Shown here piece after piece: positions 8,125 to 17,346 of a stretch of 64,000 bases of DNA; position 1 is the first letter of the stretch, and the number at the start of each line of letters is the position of its first letter. The DNA comes from Arthrobacter sp. (GTDB lineage: Bacteria > Actinomycetota > Actinomycetes > Actinomycetales > Micrococcaceae): assembly GCA_023264815.1 (NCBI GenBank), contig JAHFUZ010000021.1:1-64000 (forward strand). The letters run 5' to 3'. The notes beneath the pieces were generated by a model. The model saw only the letters and a program-made list of their open reading frames with translations. It was not told the DNA's origin and made no database searches. The position numbers and the translations under genes were made by a program.

Positions 8125-10743
8125 GTGAAGGCAATCCGCAGATTTACCGTCAGAACTGTCCTCCCCGAGCCGATCCGGCCTTTGGTCCGTTTGGCCACCA
8201 ACCTGCGCTGGTCCTGGCACCGGCCCACCCGGGAACTTTTCGCCAGCCTGAACCCCAGGAAATGGGAGGAAAGCGAGCAGGATCCCGTCAGCTTCCTGGG
8301 ACGGGTCAGCCGCGAAGAGTTCCAGGCGCTGGCCGCGGACCAGTCCGTCGTACAGCGCGTCAGGGCTGCCGCCGAGGACCTGGACCGGTACCTCGACGAA
8401 CCACGCTGGTACCAAAGCCTGGGCGACGGCGCCCCGGCCGCCATCGCGTACTTCTCCCCCGAGTTTGGCATCACCGAAGTCCTGCCGCAGTACTCCGGCG
8501 GCCTGGGAATCCTGGCCGGCGACCACCTCAAGGCAGCCTCGGACCTGGGCGTGCCCCTGATCGGCGTGGGCCTCCTGTACCAGGCCGGCTACTTCAAGCA
8601 GTCCCTCTCCCGGGACGCCTGGCAGCAGGAAACGTACCCGGTCCTGGACCCGGACGGCCTGCCCCTCACCCTGCTCCGGGAGCCGTCCGCCGACGGTAAC
8701 GGACGGCCCCTGCACGTCACCCTGCCCCTGCCCAACGGCCGCCGGCTCCTGGCACACATCTGGCGTGCCGACGTCGGACGCGTTCCGCTGCTTCTCCTGG
8801 ACTCCAACGTTCCGGGCAACGACGACGCCGCCCGCGGCGTCACCGACCGGCTGTACGGCGGCGGCGGCGACCACCGGCTGCAGCAGGAACTCCTCCTGGG
8901 CATGGGAGGCGTCAAAGCACTGCGCGCCTACCAGCAGCTCACAGGGACACCGGCCCCGGAAGTCTTCCACACCAACGAGGGCCATGCCGGTTTCCTCGGT
9001 ATCGAGCGGATCCAGGAGCTGATGTCCGGTGAAGCCGCCCTGACGTTCGACGAGGCGCTGGCCGCTGGCCGGGCCTCCACGGTCTTCACCACCCACACCC
9101 CCGTCCCTGCCGGTATCGACCGGTTCGAGATCTCCCAGATCCAGCACTTCTTCCAGGCCGGGCTGGCGCCCGCCGTGCCCGTGGACCGGATCCTGGAGCT
9201 TGGCCGCGAAAACTACGCCGACGGCAACCCGTCAGTGTTCAACATGGCCGTGATGGGACTCCGGCTCGCCCAGCGGGCCAACGGCGTGGCCAAACTGCAC
9301 GGCGAAGTGTCCCGCGGAATGTTCTCCGCGCTGTGGCCGGGCTTTGACCACTCCGAGGTCCCCATCACGTCGGTCACCAACGGCGTGCATGTGCCCACCT
9401 GGGTTGACGGCCGCATCTCCCAGCTGGCCCGGGACAAGTTCGGCCCCGAGGCAGAGGCCCAGGGCCGCTGGGACCTCGCCTACAATGTCAGCGACGCGGA
9501 CGTTTGGGCGCTGCGCCGCGAGATGCGTTCGGCCCTGGTGGACGATGTCCGCCGCCGGCTGCGGGCGTCATGGAAGAAGCGCGGTGCCGCGGATGCCGAA
9601 CTCGGCTGGACCGACAACGTGCTGGACCCCGACGTGCTCACCATCGGGTTTGCCCGCCGCGTCCCCACCTACAAGCGGCTCACGCTGATGCTGCGCGAGC
9701 CGGACCGGCTCAAGGCGCTGCTGCTGCATCCCGAACACCCCATCCAGCTGGTGATCGCCGGCAAGTCCCACCCGGCCGACGATGCCGGTAAGAAGATGAT
9801 CCAGGACCTGGTCCGGTTCACCGACGACCCCGATGTCCGCCACCGGATCGCGTTCCTCCCGAACTACGACATCGCCATGGCCAGGACACTGTTCCCCGGC
9901 TGCGATGTGTGGCTGAACAACCCGCTGCGTCCCCTGGAAGCCTGCGGCACCTCCGGGATGAAGGCCGCCATCAACGGTTCGCTGAACCTTTCGGTGATGG
10001 ACGGCTGGTGGGATGAAATGTACGACGGCGAGAACGGCTGGGCGATCCCCACCGCCAACAATGACGCGTCCCCCGAGGAAAGGGACGACATCGAGGCGGC
10101 TGCCCTGTACGAGCTGCTGGAGACCCAGGTGGCACCGCGCTTCTACGGCAGCACCGTGTCCGAGAGTGCAGGCGCTGCCGGACCGTCCACCACGGGGAGG
10201 GAGCAGGTCCCCACCCACTGGGTATCCATGATCAAGCACACCCTGACGCACCTCGGCCCGGCCGTGTCCGCTGACCGGATGCTTCATGACTACGTCAAGG
10301 TCCTGTACCGGCCCGCGGCCGAGGCCGGCCGCCGGGCGGTGGCCGACTCCTACGCGCAGGCACGGTACCTCGCAGCGTGGACTGCCAAGGTGCGGTCCGC
10401 ATGGCCCCTGCTCCATGTGGAGCATGTGGACTCCGTGGGAGTGTCCGAAGATCCGCAGATCGGGGACACCATGCAGGTGAACGCCTACGTCGCGCTGCAC
10501 ACCCTGACACCGGATGACGTCTCAGTGGAGGTGGCCTACGGGCGCGCTGAGGAAAGCGACACACTCTCCGATGTGACCGTGATGGAGCTGCAGCCCAAGG
10601 AGGACCTCGGCAGCGGGCGCCACCTGTTCAGTGGCTCCCTGGTCATTGACCGCTCAGGCCCGTTTGGCTACACGGTCCGCGTCCTGCCCCGGCACGAGGC
10701 GCTGGCGTCCAAGGCCGAACTGGGGCTGATCGTCAACGCCTGA
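8125..10743 (+). CDS. glgP: Alpha-glucan phosphorylase
   Basis: 872 residues. It releases glucose-1-phosphate from alpha-1,4-glucan, opposing the synthetic operon next door. It is of the alpha-glucan phosphorylase type seen in actinobacteria and Thermotoga, with an N-terminal DUF3417 region (LATNLRWSWHRPTRELF), AYFSPEFGI, QYSGGLGILAGDH, and the PLP-lysine segment ACGTSGMKAAINGSLNLS near 612. I chose GTG 8125 because the conserved N-terminus (KAIRRFTVRTVLPEPIRPL) begins there and a -10 element lies seven bases upstream; the frame is open from 8086. Divergent from glgE. It ends six bases before the convergent barstar gene with no visible hairpin between them. Confidence 0.94.
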   Translation: MKAIRRFTVRTVLPEPIRPLVRLATNLRWSWHRPTRELFASLNPRKWEESEQDPVSFLGRVSREEFQALAADQSVVQRVRAAAEDLDRYLDEPRWYQSLGDGAPAAIAYFSPEFGITEVLPQYSGGLGILAGDHLKAASDLGVPLIGVGLLYQAGYFKQSLSRDAWQQETYPVLDPDGLPLTLLREPSADGNGRPLHVTLPLPNGRRLLAHIWRADVGRVPLLLLDSNVPGNDDAARGVTDRLYGGGGDHRLQQELLLGMGGVKALRAYQQLTGTPAPEVFHTNEGHAGFLGIERIQELMSGEAALTFDEALAAGRASTVFTTHTPVPAGIDRFEISQIQHFFQAGLAPAVPVDRILELGRENYADGNPSVFNMAVMGLRLAQRANGVAKLHGEVSRGMFSALWPGFDHSEVPITSVTNGVHVPTWVDGRISQLARDKFGPEAEAQGRWDLAYNVSDADVWALRREMRSALVDDVRRRLRASWKKRGAADAELGWTDNVLDPDVLTIGFARRVPTYKRLTLMLREPDRLKALLLHPEHPIQLVIAGKSHPADDAGKKMIQDLVRFTDDPDVRHRIAFLPNYDIAMARTLFPGCDVWLNNPLRPLEACGTSGMKAAINGSLNLSVMDGWWDEMYDGENGWAIPTANNDASPEERDDIEAAALYELLETQVAPRFYGSTVSESAGAAGPSTTGREQVPTHWVSMIKHTLTHLGPAVSADRMLHDYVKVLYRPAAEAGRRAVADSYAQARYLAAWTAKVRSAWPLLHVEHVDSVGVSEDPQIGDTMQVNAYVALHTLTPDDVSVEVAYGRAEESDTLSDVTVMELQPKEDLGSGRHLFSGSLVIDRSGPFGYTVRVLPRHEALASKAELGLIVNA

Positions 10744-10749
10744 CGCTGG

Positions 10750-11106
10750 TCAGAGCAGGACGGCGGTGACTGCCAGGTCGCTGCCAGCGTAGCTCTCGGC
10801 ATCCTGAAGGACCTCGCAGATGATCCCGAAGGAACGGTCGCCGCGGAATGCCGCGGCGACCTGCCAGATCAGCGTGACCGGGGCGTTGCCGTTTTCGCCG
10901 ATGCTGTCCGCGAAATCGTGGAGTGAATCGTTCAGGGCGTCCAGGTTCACACCGTAATGCTCGGGGAACTCCAGAACCTCACCGAAGGTTTCCAGGACAC
11001 CGCGTTTGGTGTCCGCGGCAGGCACCACCAGGCTGCGGCGACCGGCATCGGCCACCTGTTCCAGGAGTTCTTCCATGGTCCAGGTGTCGGCGGAGTAGAT
11101 TTTCAT
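10750..11106 (-). CDS. Barstar-family ribonuclease inhibitor
   Basis: 118 residues starting at ATG 11106, seven bases after the stop of the RNase gene. The core LEFPEHYGVNLDALNDSLHDF and the later VTLIW are typical of barstar (RNase inhibitor) proteins, which block barnase-type guanyl RNases by occupying the active site. With the RNase upstream in the same unit it should be the cognate cytoplasmic inhibitor that protects the producer before secretion. A longer frame to 11283 runs inside the RNase gene and is not needed. Pairing is inferred from adjacency and family; the interaction is not shown by sequence alone. Confidence 0.88.
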   Translation of the reverse strand: MKIYSADTWTMEELLEQVADAGRRSLVVPAADTKRGVLETFGEVLEFPEHYGVNLDALNDSLHDFADSIGENGNAPVTLIWQVAAAFRGDRSFGIICEVLQDAESYAGSDLAVTAVLL

Positions 11107-11113
11107 GCGGGTT

Positions 11114-11602
11114 TCAGCTGCCTTCTGCAATGAATTTGAACGAGTCGTAATGGTCCTGCGTGTAGTACTTCTCTCCCCCGGCGCCGGTGACGATCCGGCG
11201 CGCTCCGCGGTCAGATTCGCCGGGCGTGGGCACCGTGTACTCGCGGTAATAGCCTGAGGCCTGCCGTGGGAGGATCCGCTCAAAGTTGCCGAACGTCTGG
11301 TTGTCCTGGCGGTAGGAGTAAGGCCCGCCGTTGCGGATCAGGGTCAGCGTCCTGCGTCCCTCGACCGGTAGTTCGGATTCCCTGATCGCCGGCAGGCCGG
11401 ACGGGTTGGCGGGAACCGCGGCGCTCTCCGGGCCCTGCCCCGGGGCTGAGCCGGGCGCGTCAGGAACCGGCGCCGCGCTGGAACTCGCTGCCGGCGTCGG
11501 ACTTCCCGTGATGGCTTCCAGGAGCCCGGGGCCGCCAAACGCGAACAGCGCGATGGCCAGCAGCCCGGTCAGCAACAGGGCAATGGTGGGACGCTTGCGC
11601 AT
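11114..11602 (-). CDS. Secreted guanyl-specific ribonuclease (RNase Sa/N1 family)
   Basis: 162 residues with an N-terminal hydrophobic segment (residues ~7-25), then a Ala/Pro/Ser-rich linker to about 70, then a microbial RNase domain. Catalytic signature segments of the family are present: GYYREYTVPTPG (Glu), RGARRIVTG (Arg) and YYTQDHYDSFKFI (His). The expected activity is cleavage of RNA after guanosine. The leader segment lacks a clear AxA site, so the product may be membrane-anchored or released. It sits 18 bases after glgX and seven before barstar, so debranching enzyme, RNase and inhibitor seem to be one transcript. The link to glycogen is unexplained. Confidence 0.87.
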   Translation of the reverse strand: MRKRPTIALLLTGLLAIALFAFGGPGLLEAITGSPTPAASSSAAPVPDAPGSAPGQGPESAAVPANPSGLPAIRESELPVEGRRTLTLIRNGGPYSYRQDNQTFGNFERILPRQASGYYREYTVPTPGESDRGARRIVTGAGGEKYYTQDHYDSFKFIAEGS

Positions 11603-11620
11603 AGGTTGTTTCCTTGGCCG

Positions 11621-13732
11621 CTACGTGCGGTAGATGTTGATCGAGTTCGCCTCAACGAGGTCGGTCTCACCGGACGCCACGCGGCCGCCCTGGCGCAGTT
11701 CGTGGAGCGGCGACGTGGTCAGGCGGAGCTCGAACATCCGGCGGGGAGTGCCGTCGTCGTTTGTCACTTCGGGGAGGGTGACTTTCACGTCCGACGCACT
11801 GCCGTTGACCACCACGAGGCCTGCAAGCGTGCCGTCGTCCGAGCCAAGCAGCAGTTGCATCACCCGGTGCTGCGGGTCATTCCACCGGTCCATGGACATG
11901 GGCTGCCCCGCATGGTCGAACCAATAAAGGTAGGACTGCTCGTCCCGGGCCGGAAAATCGTGCGGCTGGCTGGCCAGGAACTCCTTGCGGAGCCGGATGA
12001 AGCGCTTGGTGCTGCGAAGCATCTCGTGGGACTCCGGCGTGCGGGTCCAGTCCAGCCAGGCCAGAGGGTTGTCCTGGCAGTAGGCGTTGTTGTTCCCCTG
12101 CTGTGTGCGGGCCAGTTCGTCGCCGCCGGTGATCATAGGGACGCCCAGGGAAATCATCATCGAAGCCATGAGGTTGCGGCGGGACTGGGCCCGCTGGGCC
12201 AGGATGTCCTCGTCCTCGGTCCGGCCTTCGAAGCCGTGGTTGTAGCTGCGGTTGTCCCCGTGGCCGTCGCGGTTCTGCTCGCCGTTGGCCTCGTTGTGCT
12301 TGCGGTCATACGACACGAGGTCGTTCAGCGTGAAGCCGTCGTGGGCCGTGATCAGGTTCAGCGACGCCAGCCGGGACCGGCCCGATGCTTCGAACAGCGC
12401 GGCCGAGCCGGACAGGGCATCGGCCAGCCGGGCCACGGAACCGCCCTGCCCTCCGGAGTCGATGGCCGCACGGTCGGAGAGCCAGAAGGAACGCACACCG
12501 TCCCGGAAATGGTCGTTCCAGTCCACCCAGCCGCCCGGGAAACGGCCTGTCTGCCAGCCGCCGTAACCGACGTCCCACGGCTCGGCAATGAGTTTGACGT
12601 CCGAGAGCACAGGATCGGCCGCCAGGGCCACGAGGAACGGGTGCCGCGGATCAAACTCATTGTCCGCGTTCCGGCACAGCGTCACGGCAAGGTCAAAGCG
12701 GAAGCCGTCAACATGGAACTCGTCCACCCAGTACCTGAGCGAATCGAGGACCAGCTGGACCACCCGGGGCTGGCCGAAGTTCAGGGTGTTGCCGCAGCCG
12801 GTGGTGTCCACATACTTCCCGTGGCCATCGGTCCGGTAATAGGTTTCTTCACCCAGGCCGCGGAAGCTGATGGTGGGTCCGTCCGCACCGCCCTCGGCAG
12901 TGTGGTTGTACACCACGTCAAGGATCACTTCGAGTCCGGCCGCGTGGAGCAGCTTGACCATTCCCTTGAACTCGTCCTGGACCGCCTGCGGGCCGGCTTC
13001 CTGGGCCGCCTTGGTGGCATAGCCGGGGTGCGGTGCGAAGAACGCGGCGGTGTTGTAGCCCCAGTAGTTGGTCAGCCCAAGGTCCTGCAGGTGCAGCTCA
13101 TCAAGGTGGAAATGTACGGGCAGCAGTTGGACCGAGGTGATGCCCAGGCTCTTGAAATGCTCGATGATGGCCGGGTGTGCCATGCCTGCATACGTCCCGC
13201 GCAATGCCTCCGGAACGTCCGGATGCAACATGCTCTGGCCACGCACATGTGCCTCGTAGATGATGGTGTTCCGCCACTGCAGGCGGGGCCGCCGGTCTGT
13301 TCCCCAGTCGAAGTCGCCGGCCATCCGGACGCTGGTCAGGAAACCTTCCCGCTCGTCCACCGCCCGGCCGTAAGGGTCCAGCAGCAGCGGCTGCCCGGCG
13401 TCGTCATCCAGGTCCGGCATGGGGAAGGACAGTGGCAGCGCTTCCGCCTTGGACGCGGCCCGGAAACCGTAGCGCGATCCATACGGAAAATCTGCCACAA
13501 TCCCGTGGTGCACGCCGTGGGTGAGGTTGGGCAGCGCCTGGATGTGCCACTCGCCGCCGGGTGCCTTGTAGGCGATTTCCAGGCTCTCGACGCCCGGCGC
13601 GTAGACGGCCACGTTTGCGGCGGACGGGGAGCCTGCGCCCGGGCCGGAATCCGGGCGCGGAACGCTGACACCGAGTGGATGGGCCGATGAGGCGTCCATG
13701 GTGGAAGCGGTGTCAAAGAGCGGCATAACCAT
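11621..13732 (-). CDS. glgX: Glycogen debranching enzyme
   Basis: 703 residues of GH13 isoamylase/GlgX type with an N-terminal CBM48-like region. It hydrolyses alpha-1,6 branches of limit dextrins left by GlgP. Catalytic segments are DGFRFDLAVTL (nucleophile), LIAEPWD (acid) and TAHDGFTLNDLV. ATG 13732 (MVMPLFD) is chosen; a TACCAT element lies eight bases upstream and no ribosome site is seen, fitting a leaderless transcript, although ATG 13726 is also possible. First gene of the unit with the RNase and barstar; divergent from the nitrilase-family gene at 13863. Confidence 0.92.
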   Translation of the reverse strand: MVMPLFDTASTMDASSAHPLGVSVPRPDSGPGAGSPSAANVAVYAPGVESLEIAYKAPGGEWHIQALPNLTHGVHHGIVADFPYGSRYGFRAASKAEALPLSFPMPDLDDDAGQPLLLDPYGRAVDEREGFLTSVRMAGDFDWGTDRRPRLQWRNTIIYEAHVRGQSMLHPDVPEALRGTYAGMAHPAIIEHFKSLGITSVQLLPVHFHLDELHLQDLGLTNYWGYNTAAFFAPHPGYATKAAQEAGPQAVQDEFKGMVKLLHAAGLEVILDVVYNHTAEGGADGPTISFRGLGEETYYRTDGHGKYVDTTGCGNTLNFGQPRVVQLVLDSLRYWVDEFHVDGFRFDLAVTLCRNADNEFDPRHPFLVALAADPVLSDVKLIAEPWDVGYGGWQTGRFPGGWVDWNDHFRDGVRSFWLSDRAAIDSGGQGGSVARLADALSGSAALFEASGRSRLASLNLITAHDGFTLNDLVSYDRKHNEANGEQNRDGHGDNRSYNHGFEGRTEDEDILAQRAQSRRNLMASMMISLGVPMITGGDELARTQQGNNNAYCQDNPLAWLDWTRTPESHEMLRSTKRFIRLRKEFLASQPHDFPARDEQSYLYWFDHAGQPMSMDRWNDPQHRVMQLLLGSDDGTLAGLVVVNGSASDVKVTLPEVTNDDGTPRRMFELRLTTSPLHELRQGGRVASGETDLVEANSINIYRT

Positions 13733-13862
13733 TACGGTCAATGGTAGCCGCCAGCGACTGTCCGGCTGCACTATGGCTTTTGTGACGCTGTGGCCTGCCG
13801 GATCCCGGCCGGAACAGCGCCGGATTGCATACTGGAATGAAACGTCGACGTGGAGGTGAACA

Positions 13863-14702
13863 GTGCGGGTTGCGCTGGCTCAGATCATCAGCGGCCGGGA
13901 CCTGGCCGCCAACCTGTCCATCCTGGAACAGGAGGTGCACAGGGCCAAGGCCGGTGGCGCGGACCTGGCGGTGTTTCCGGAGGCGACGATGCGGGCATTC
14001 GGGCACTCGCTGGTGGACATTGCCGAGCCCTTGGACGGGCCGTGGGCTTCCCGCGTGCGGGAGATTGCGGCGGCGCAGGAGATCGTGGTGGTGGCAGGAA
14101 TGTTTACGCCCGGCTCCCCCACCGGGCTGGGGTCCGGTTCCGTCTCCAAGGTGCGCAACACCCTGCTGGCAACGGGTCCGGGCGTGGAAACAAGTTACGA
14201 CAAAGTCCACCTCTTCGACGCCTTCGGGTTCCTCGAATCGGACACCGTGGACCCGGGCACCGAACCCGTCACGTTCGAGGCGGGCGGCCTCACCTTCGGC
14301 CTGGCGACCTGCTACGACATCCGGTTTCCGGCCCTGTTTACGGCCAATGCCGAGCGCGGCGCTGAGGTGAACATCGTGTGTGCGTCCTGGGGCTCCGGCC
14401 CGGGCAAGGTGGATCAGTGGCAGCTGCTTGGCCGTGCCCGCGCCCTGGATTCCACCACGTACGTCCTCGCCTGCGGGCAGGGAGACCCCGCCACGCAGGG
14501 CGTCCAGGCCGGGAACGGCGCACCCACCGGGGTGGGCCATTCCGCCGTCGTCTCCCCCTTTGGTGAGGTGCTGGACGAGCTCGACGGCGCCCCGGGACTG
14601 CTGTTCGCCGACCTGGACGCCGCCGTGGTCAGGGAAGCCCGCGCGAAACTTCCAGTACTGGCCAACCGCCGCGACTTCCAGTCCCGACGCTCTCTCACTT
14701 AA
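13863..14702 (+). CDS. Carbon-nitrogen hydrolase (nitrilase superfamily)
   Basis: 279 residues with the full catalytic triad: E40 (AVFPEATM), K114 (SYDKVHLF) and C150 (GLATCYDIRFP). Such enzymes hydrolyse amides; the closest functional groups are omega-amidase/deaminated glutathione amidase and related deamidases, but substrate cannot be fixed from sequence. GTG 13863 is preceded by GGAGGTG. Single gene, divergent from glgX and convergent with rlmB. Its last four codons (RSLT) lie inside the outer arm of the inverted repeat 14685-14789. Confidence 0.9.
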   Translation: MRVALAQIISGRDLAANLSILEQEVHRAKAGGADLAVFPEATMRAFGHSLVDIAEPLDGPWASRVREIAAAQEIVVVAGMFTPGSPTGLGSGSVSKVRNTLLATGPGVETSYDKVHLFDAFGFLESDTVDPGTEPVTFEAGGLTFGLATCYDIRFPALFTANAERGAEVNIVCASWGSGPGKVDQWQLLGRARALDSTTYVLACGQGDPATQGVQAGNGAPTGVGHSAVVSPFGEVLDELDGAPGLLFADLDAAVVREARAKLPVLANRRDFQSRRSLT

Positions 14703-14789
14703 CGCAAATAAAACAACAACCCTCTCTCACTTTCTTGAAGAAAGTGAGAGAGGGTTGTTGGAAAAACCACATCAGGTGAGAGAGCGTCG
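14685..14789. repeat. Nested inverted repeat between convergent genes
   Basis: An inner 23-bp perfect inverted repeat (14714-14736 with 14738-14760) has only one base between its arms. It is enclosed by an outer 14-bp perfect repeat (14685-14698 with 14776-14789, CGACGCTCTCTCAC). The CTCTCTCAC motif occurs in both layers. The outer left arm overlaps the end of the nitrilase gene. It probably terminates both converging transcripts, but the double structure and motif reuse look more like a mobile palindromic intergenic element than a plain terminator. Confidence 0.85.
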
Positions 14790-14796
14790 CAAGGGG

Positions 14797-15786
14797 TTAC
14801 TGGGTAGAGCGCTGCCTGGAGATTTCGTACAGCGAGATGCCGACGGCCATGGAGGCGTTGAGCGATTCCATGGCGGAGTCGATGGGAATCGAGACGATCT
14901 GGTCGCAGTTTTCGCGGACCAGGCGGCTCAGGCCCTTGCCCTCGGAGCCAACCACGATGCACACCGGCTCGGTGGCCAGGGTGAGGTCCGGCAGGGATAC
15001 ATCGCCCTCCCCGTCCAGCCCGAGGACAAAGATTCCCATGGATTTGAACTGCTTCAGCGCGCTGTTGAGGTTGGCGGCGCGGGCCACCGGCACGCGGACT
15101 GCTGCGCCGGCACTGGTCTTCCAGGCCGAGGCCGTGACCCCCACGGAACGGCGTTCCGGGACGATGACGCCATGGCCGCTGAAGGCGGAGACGGAGCGGA
15201 TGATGGCGCCGAGGTTGCGGGGATCGGTAATGCCGTCCAGCGCCACGAACAGCGGGGCGTTGCCGACGTGGCCCTTCTTCCAGCGCTCCACGGTTTCCTC
15301 GGCGAGGTCGTAGGCGTCCTGGTACTCGTACGGCGGGATCTGGAGGACGAGGCCCTGGTGGACGGCGTCGTCGGTCATGCGGTCCAGTTCCGGCTTGCCG
15401 GTCTCAAGCAGCGGGATGCCTCGCTCGGCCGCGATCTTCAGGGATTCCTTGACCCGGTCATCCATTTCGATGCGGATGGCGATGTGCAGGGCCTTGGCGG
15501 GGATGCCGGCGCGGAGCGCCTCGACCACCGAATTGCGGCCGGTGACGACTTCCTCGGTGGCGCGGCCCTTGGGCCCGCTGCGGGCCGCACCGGCGCTCCG
15601 GGCGCCGGTGCCGCGCTTGGCCGCCGACCGCTCGGACAGCTGCTTGGCCTTGTGGGCCTTGTGGTAGACGCGGTCCTCCGCCTTGGGCGTCGGCCCCTTG
15701 CCTTCGAGGGCCTTCCGGCCGTGGCCACCGGTTCCGACGGTTGGGCCCTTCTTCGCTTTAACCGATCGGCGACCGTTGTTGGCCAT
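14797..15786 (-). CDS. rlmB: 23S rRNA 2'-O-ribose methyltransferase (SpoU/TrmH family)
   Basis: 329 residues. The first ~80 are Lys/Arg/Gly-rich and disordered, as in many actinobacterial RlmB proteins. Then follows an RNA-binding substrate domain (GRNSVVEALRAG) and a SPOUT methyltransferase with DGITDPRNLGAIIRSV, IVVGSEGKGLSRL and SIPIDSAMESLNASMA, the three SpoU motifs. It methylates the ribose of a 23S rRNA guanosine. GGGTGGAAC lies just upstream of ATG 15786. Last gene of the carD-ispD-ispF-cysS-rlmB cluster, about 90 bases after cysS, possibly with its own promoter. Confidence 0.9.
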   Translation of the reverse strand: MANNGRRSVKAKKGPTVGTGGHGRKALEGKGPTPKAEDRVYHKAHKAKQLSERSAAKRGTGARSAGAARSGPKGRATEEVVTGRNSVVEALRAGIPAKALHIAIRIEMDDRVKESLKIAAERGIPLLETGKPELDRMTDDAVHQGLVLQIPPYEYQDAYDLAEETVERWKKGHVGNAPLFVALDGITDPRNLGAIIRSVSAFSGHGVIVPERRSVGVTASAWKTSAGAAVRVPVARAANLNSALKQFKSMGIFVLGLDGEGDVSLPDLTLATEPVCIVVGSEGKGLSRLVRENCDQIVSIPIDSAMESLNASMAVGISLYEISRQRSTQ

Positions 15787-15876
15787 AATGTTCCACCCTT
15801 AATTGTGTTGACTAAGTCTGCCTACCAGTCTACTGACCGAAGAAAAATCGGCAGGCCCTGGCCGGAAATCCCGGCG

Positions 15877-17334
15877 TCAGTCCCGCTGCAGGCTCCACGT
15901 GGCGCCGTCGGGACCGTCTTCGACAGCGACGCCGGCCGCCTTCAGCGTGTCCCGGATGGCGTCCGAAGCAGCCCAGTCCTTGGTGGCCCTGGCCTGGGCA
16001 CGTGCCGCAAGCTGGGCTTCGATCAGCACGTTAAGGGCAGCCGATTCGCGGGCATCCGATGCCGCTCCGGTTGCCACCGCGTTCAGGCCGAGGACCCGGA
16101 GCATGTCATGGACCCAGTGCAGAGCCTGGCGCGCGTCCTCCAGCCGCCCTTCCGTCAAGGAGGTATTGCCCGACCGGACAGTTTCGTGCAGCACCGCCAG
16201 TGCCTGCGGCACGTTGAGGTCATCATCCATGGCCCGCTCGAAGCCCTCCGGCACCCGGCCGTACGTGGCGACGCTGTAGTTCCGCCCCTCGGACAGGGCC
16301 CGGACGGCACGGCTGATGAAACCGTCAACGCGTTCGACGGCGGCGGCAGCCTCCTCAAGCGAGGTGGGACGGTAGTCCAGGACTGAGCGGTAGTGCGCCT
16401 GGCCGAGGTAGTACCGGACCACCCGCGGCGAGGCGAGTTCCAGCATCTCGGCGGGGCTGATGGTGTTGCCGATGGACTTGGACATTTTCTCGCCCTGATA
16501 GGTGACCATGCCGTTGTGCATCCAGAAGTTCGCGAAGCCGTGCCCTGCTGCCTGGGACTGGGCCATCTCGTTTTCGTGGTGCGGGAAGCGCAGGTCCAAC
16601 CCGCCGCCGTGGATATCGAACTCCGTGCCGAGGTACTTGGTAACCATGGCGGAGCATTCCAGATGCCAGCCCGGACGGCCGGCACCCCACGGCGAAGCCC
16701 AGCTCGCCGTCGTCGGCTCTCCCTCTTTGGAACCCTTCCACAGGGCGAAGTCGCGGGGGTCCTTTTTGCCGCGGGGATCCGCGTCCGGGGCGCCCTGCAT
16801 ATCGTCAATGTTCTGGCGGGTGAGTGACCCGTACTGGTCCCAGGAACGCACATCGAAGTACACGTCGCCGGAATCGTCCAGCGCCGGGTAGGCATGGCCG
16901 CGCTCAATCAGCCGCTGGACCAGGGCGTGCATTTCCGGGATGTGGCCGGTAGCGCGAGGCTCGTAGGTGGGCCGGGAGACGCCCAGGGTGTCGTAGGCCT
17001 TCAGGAATTCCTGCTCATAGCGGTACGCCAGCGCCCACCATTCCTCCTCGCGGACAGTGTCCGGACCCTGCTCGAAGGAGGGTTCGAAGGATTCGGCGGA
17101 CTTGATGAGGATCTTGTCGTCGATGTCCGTGACGTTGCGGACCGAGGTAACACGCAGGCCGCGGTATTCAAGCCAGCGGGTGAGCTGGTCGAAGGCGATG
17201 GCTGAGCGGATGTGGCCCACATGCGGCATGCCCTGCACCGTGGCGCCGCAGTAGTACAGACTGACCTTTCCCGGGACAAGGGGAACGAAGTCACGGACTT
17301 CGGCGGATGCGGTGTCGTAAAAACGGAGGCTCAC
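15877..17334 (-). CDS. cysS: Cysteinyl-tRNA synthetase
   Basis: 485 residues, a class I synthetase that charges tRNA-Cys. It has the HIGH-type motif ([10 protein letters not shown], ~35-44), CGATVQ with the first zinc Cys, and [10 protein letters not shown] near 290. The normal adjacency to rlmB separates it from the related mycothiol ligase MshC. The start is GTG 17334; TAATCT ends six bases upstream, so it is probably a leaderless transcript initiating right after ispF. Confidence 0.93.
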   Translation of the reverse strand: MSLRFYDTASAEVRDFVPLVPGKVSLYYCGATVQGMPHVGHIRSAIAFDQLTRWLEYRGLRVTSVRNVTDIDDKILIKSAESFEPSFEQGPDTVREEEWWALAYRYEQEFLKAYDTLGVSRPTYEPRATGHIPEMHALVQRLIERGHAYPALDDSGDVYFDVRSWDQYGSLTRQNIDDMQGAPDADPRGKKDPRDFALWKGSKEGEPTTASWASPWGAGRPGWHLECSAMVTKYLGTEFDIHGGGLDLRFPHHENEMAQSQAAGHGFANFWMHNGMVTYQGEKMSKSIGNTISPAEMLELASPRVVRYYLGQAHYRSVLDYRPTSLEEAAAAVERVDGFISRAVRALSEGRNYSVATYGRVPEGFERAMDDDLNVPQALAVLHETVRSGNTSLTEGRLEDARQALHWVHDMLRVLGLNAVATGAASDARESAALNVLIEAQLAARAQARATKDWAASDAIRDTLKAAGVAVEDGPDGATWSLQRD

Positions 17335-17340
17335 CGATCC

Positions 17341-17346
17341 AGATTA
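17341..17346 (-). promoter_or_regulatory. -10 element of cysS, made from the ispF stop codon
   Basis: TAATCT on the minus strand ends six bases before the cysS GTG. Its first three bases are the TAA stop codon of ispF. Confidence 0.6.

Noticed and set aside
11606-13690. 694-codon plus-strand open frame antisense to glgX
   Set aside because: Mirror of glgX codon bias; glgX on the other strand has all catalytic motifs.
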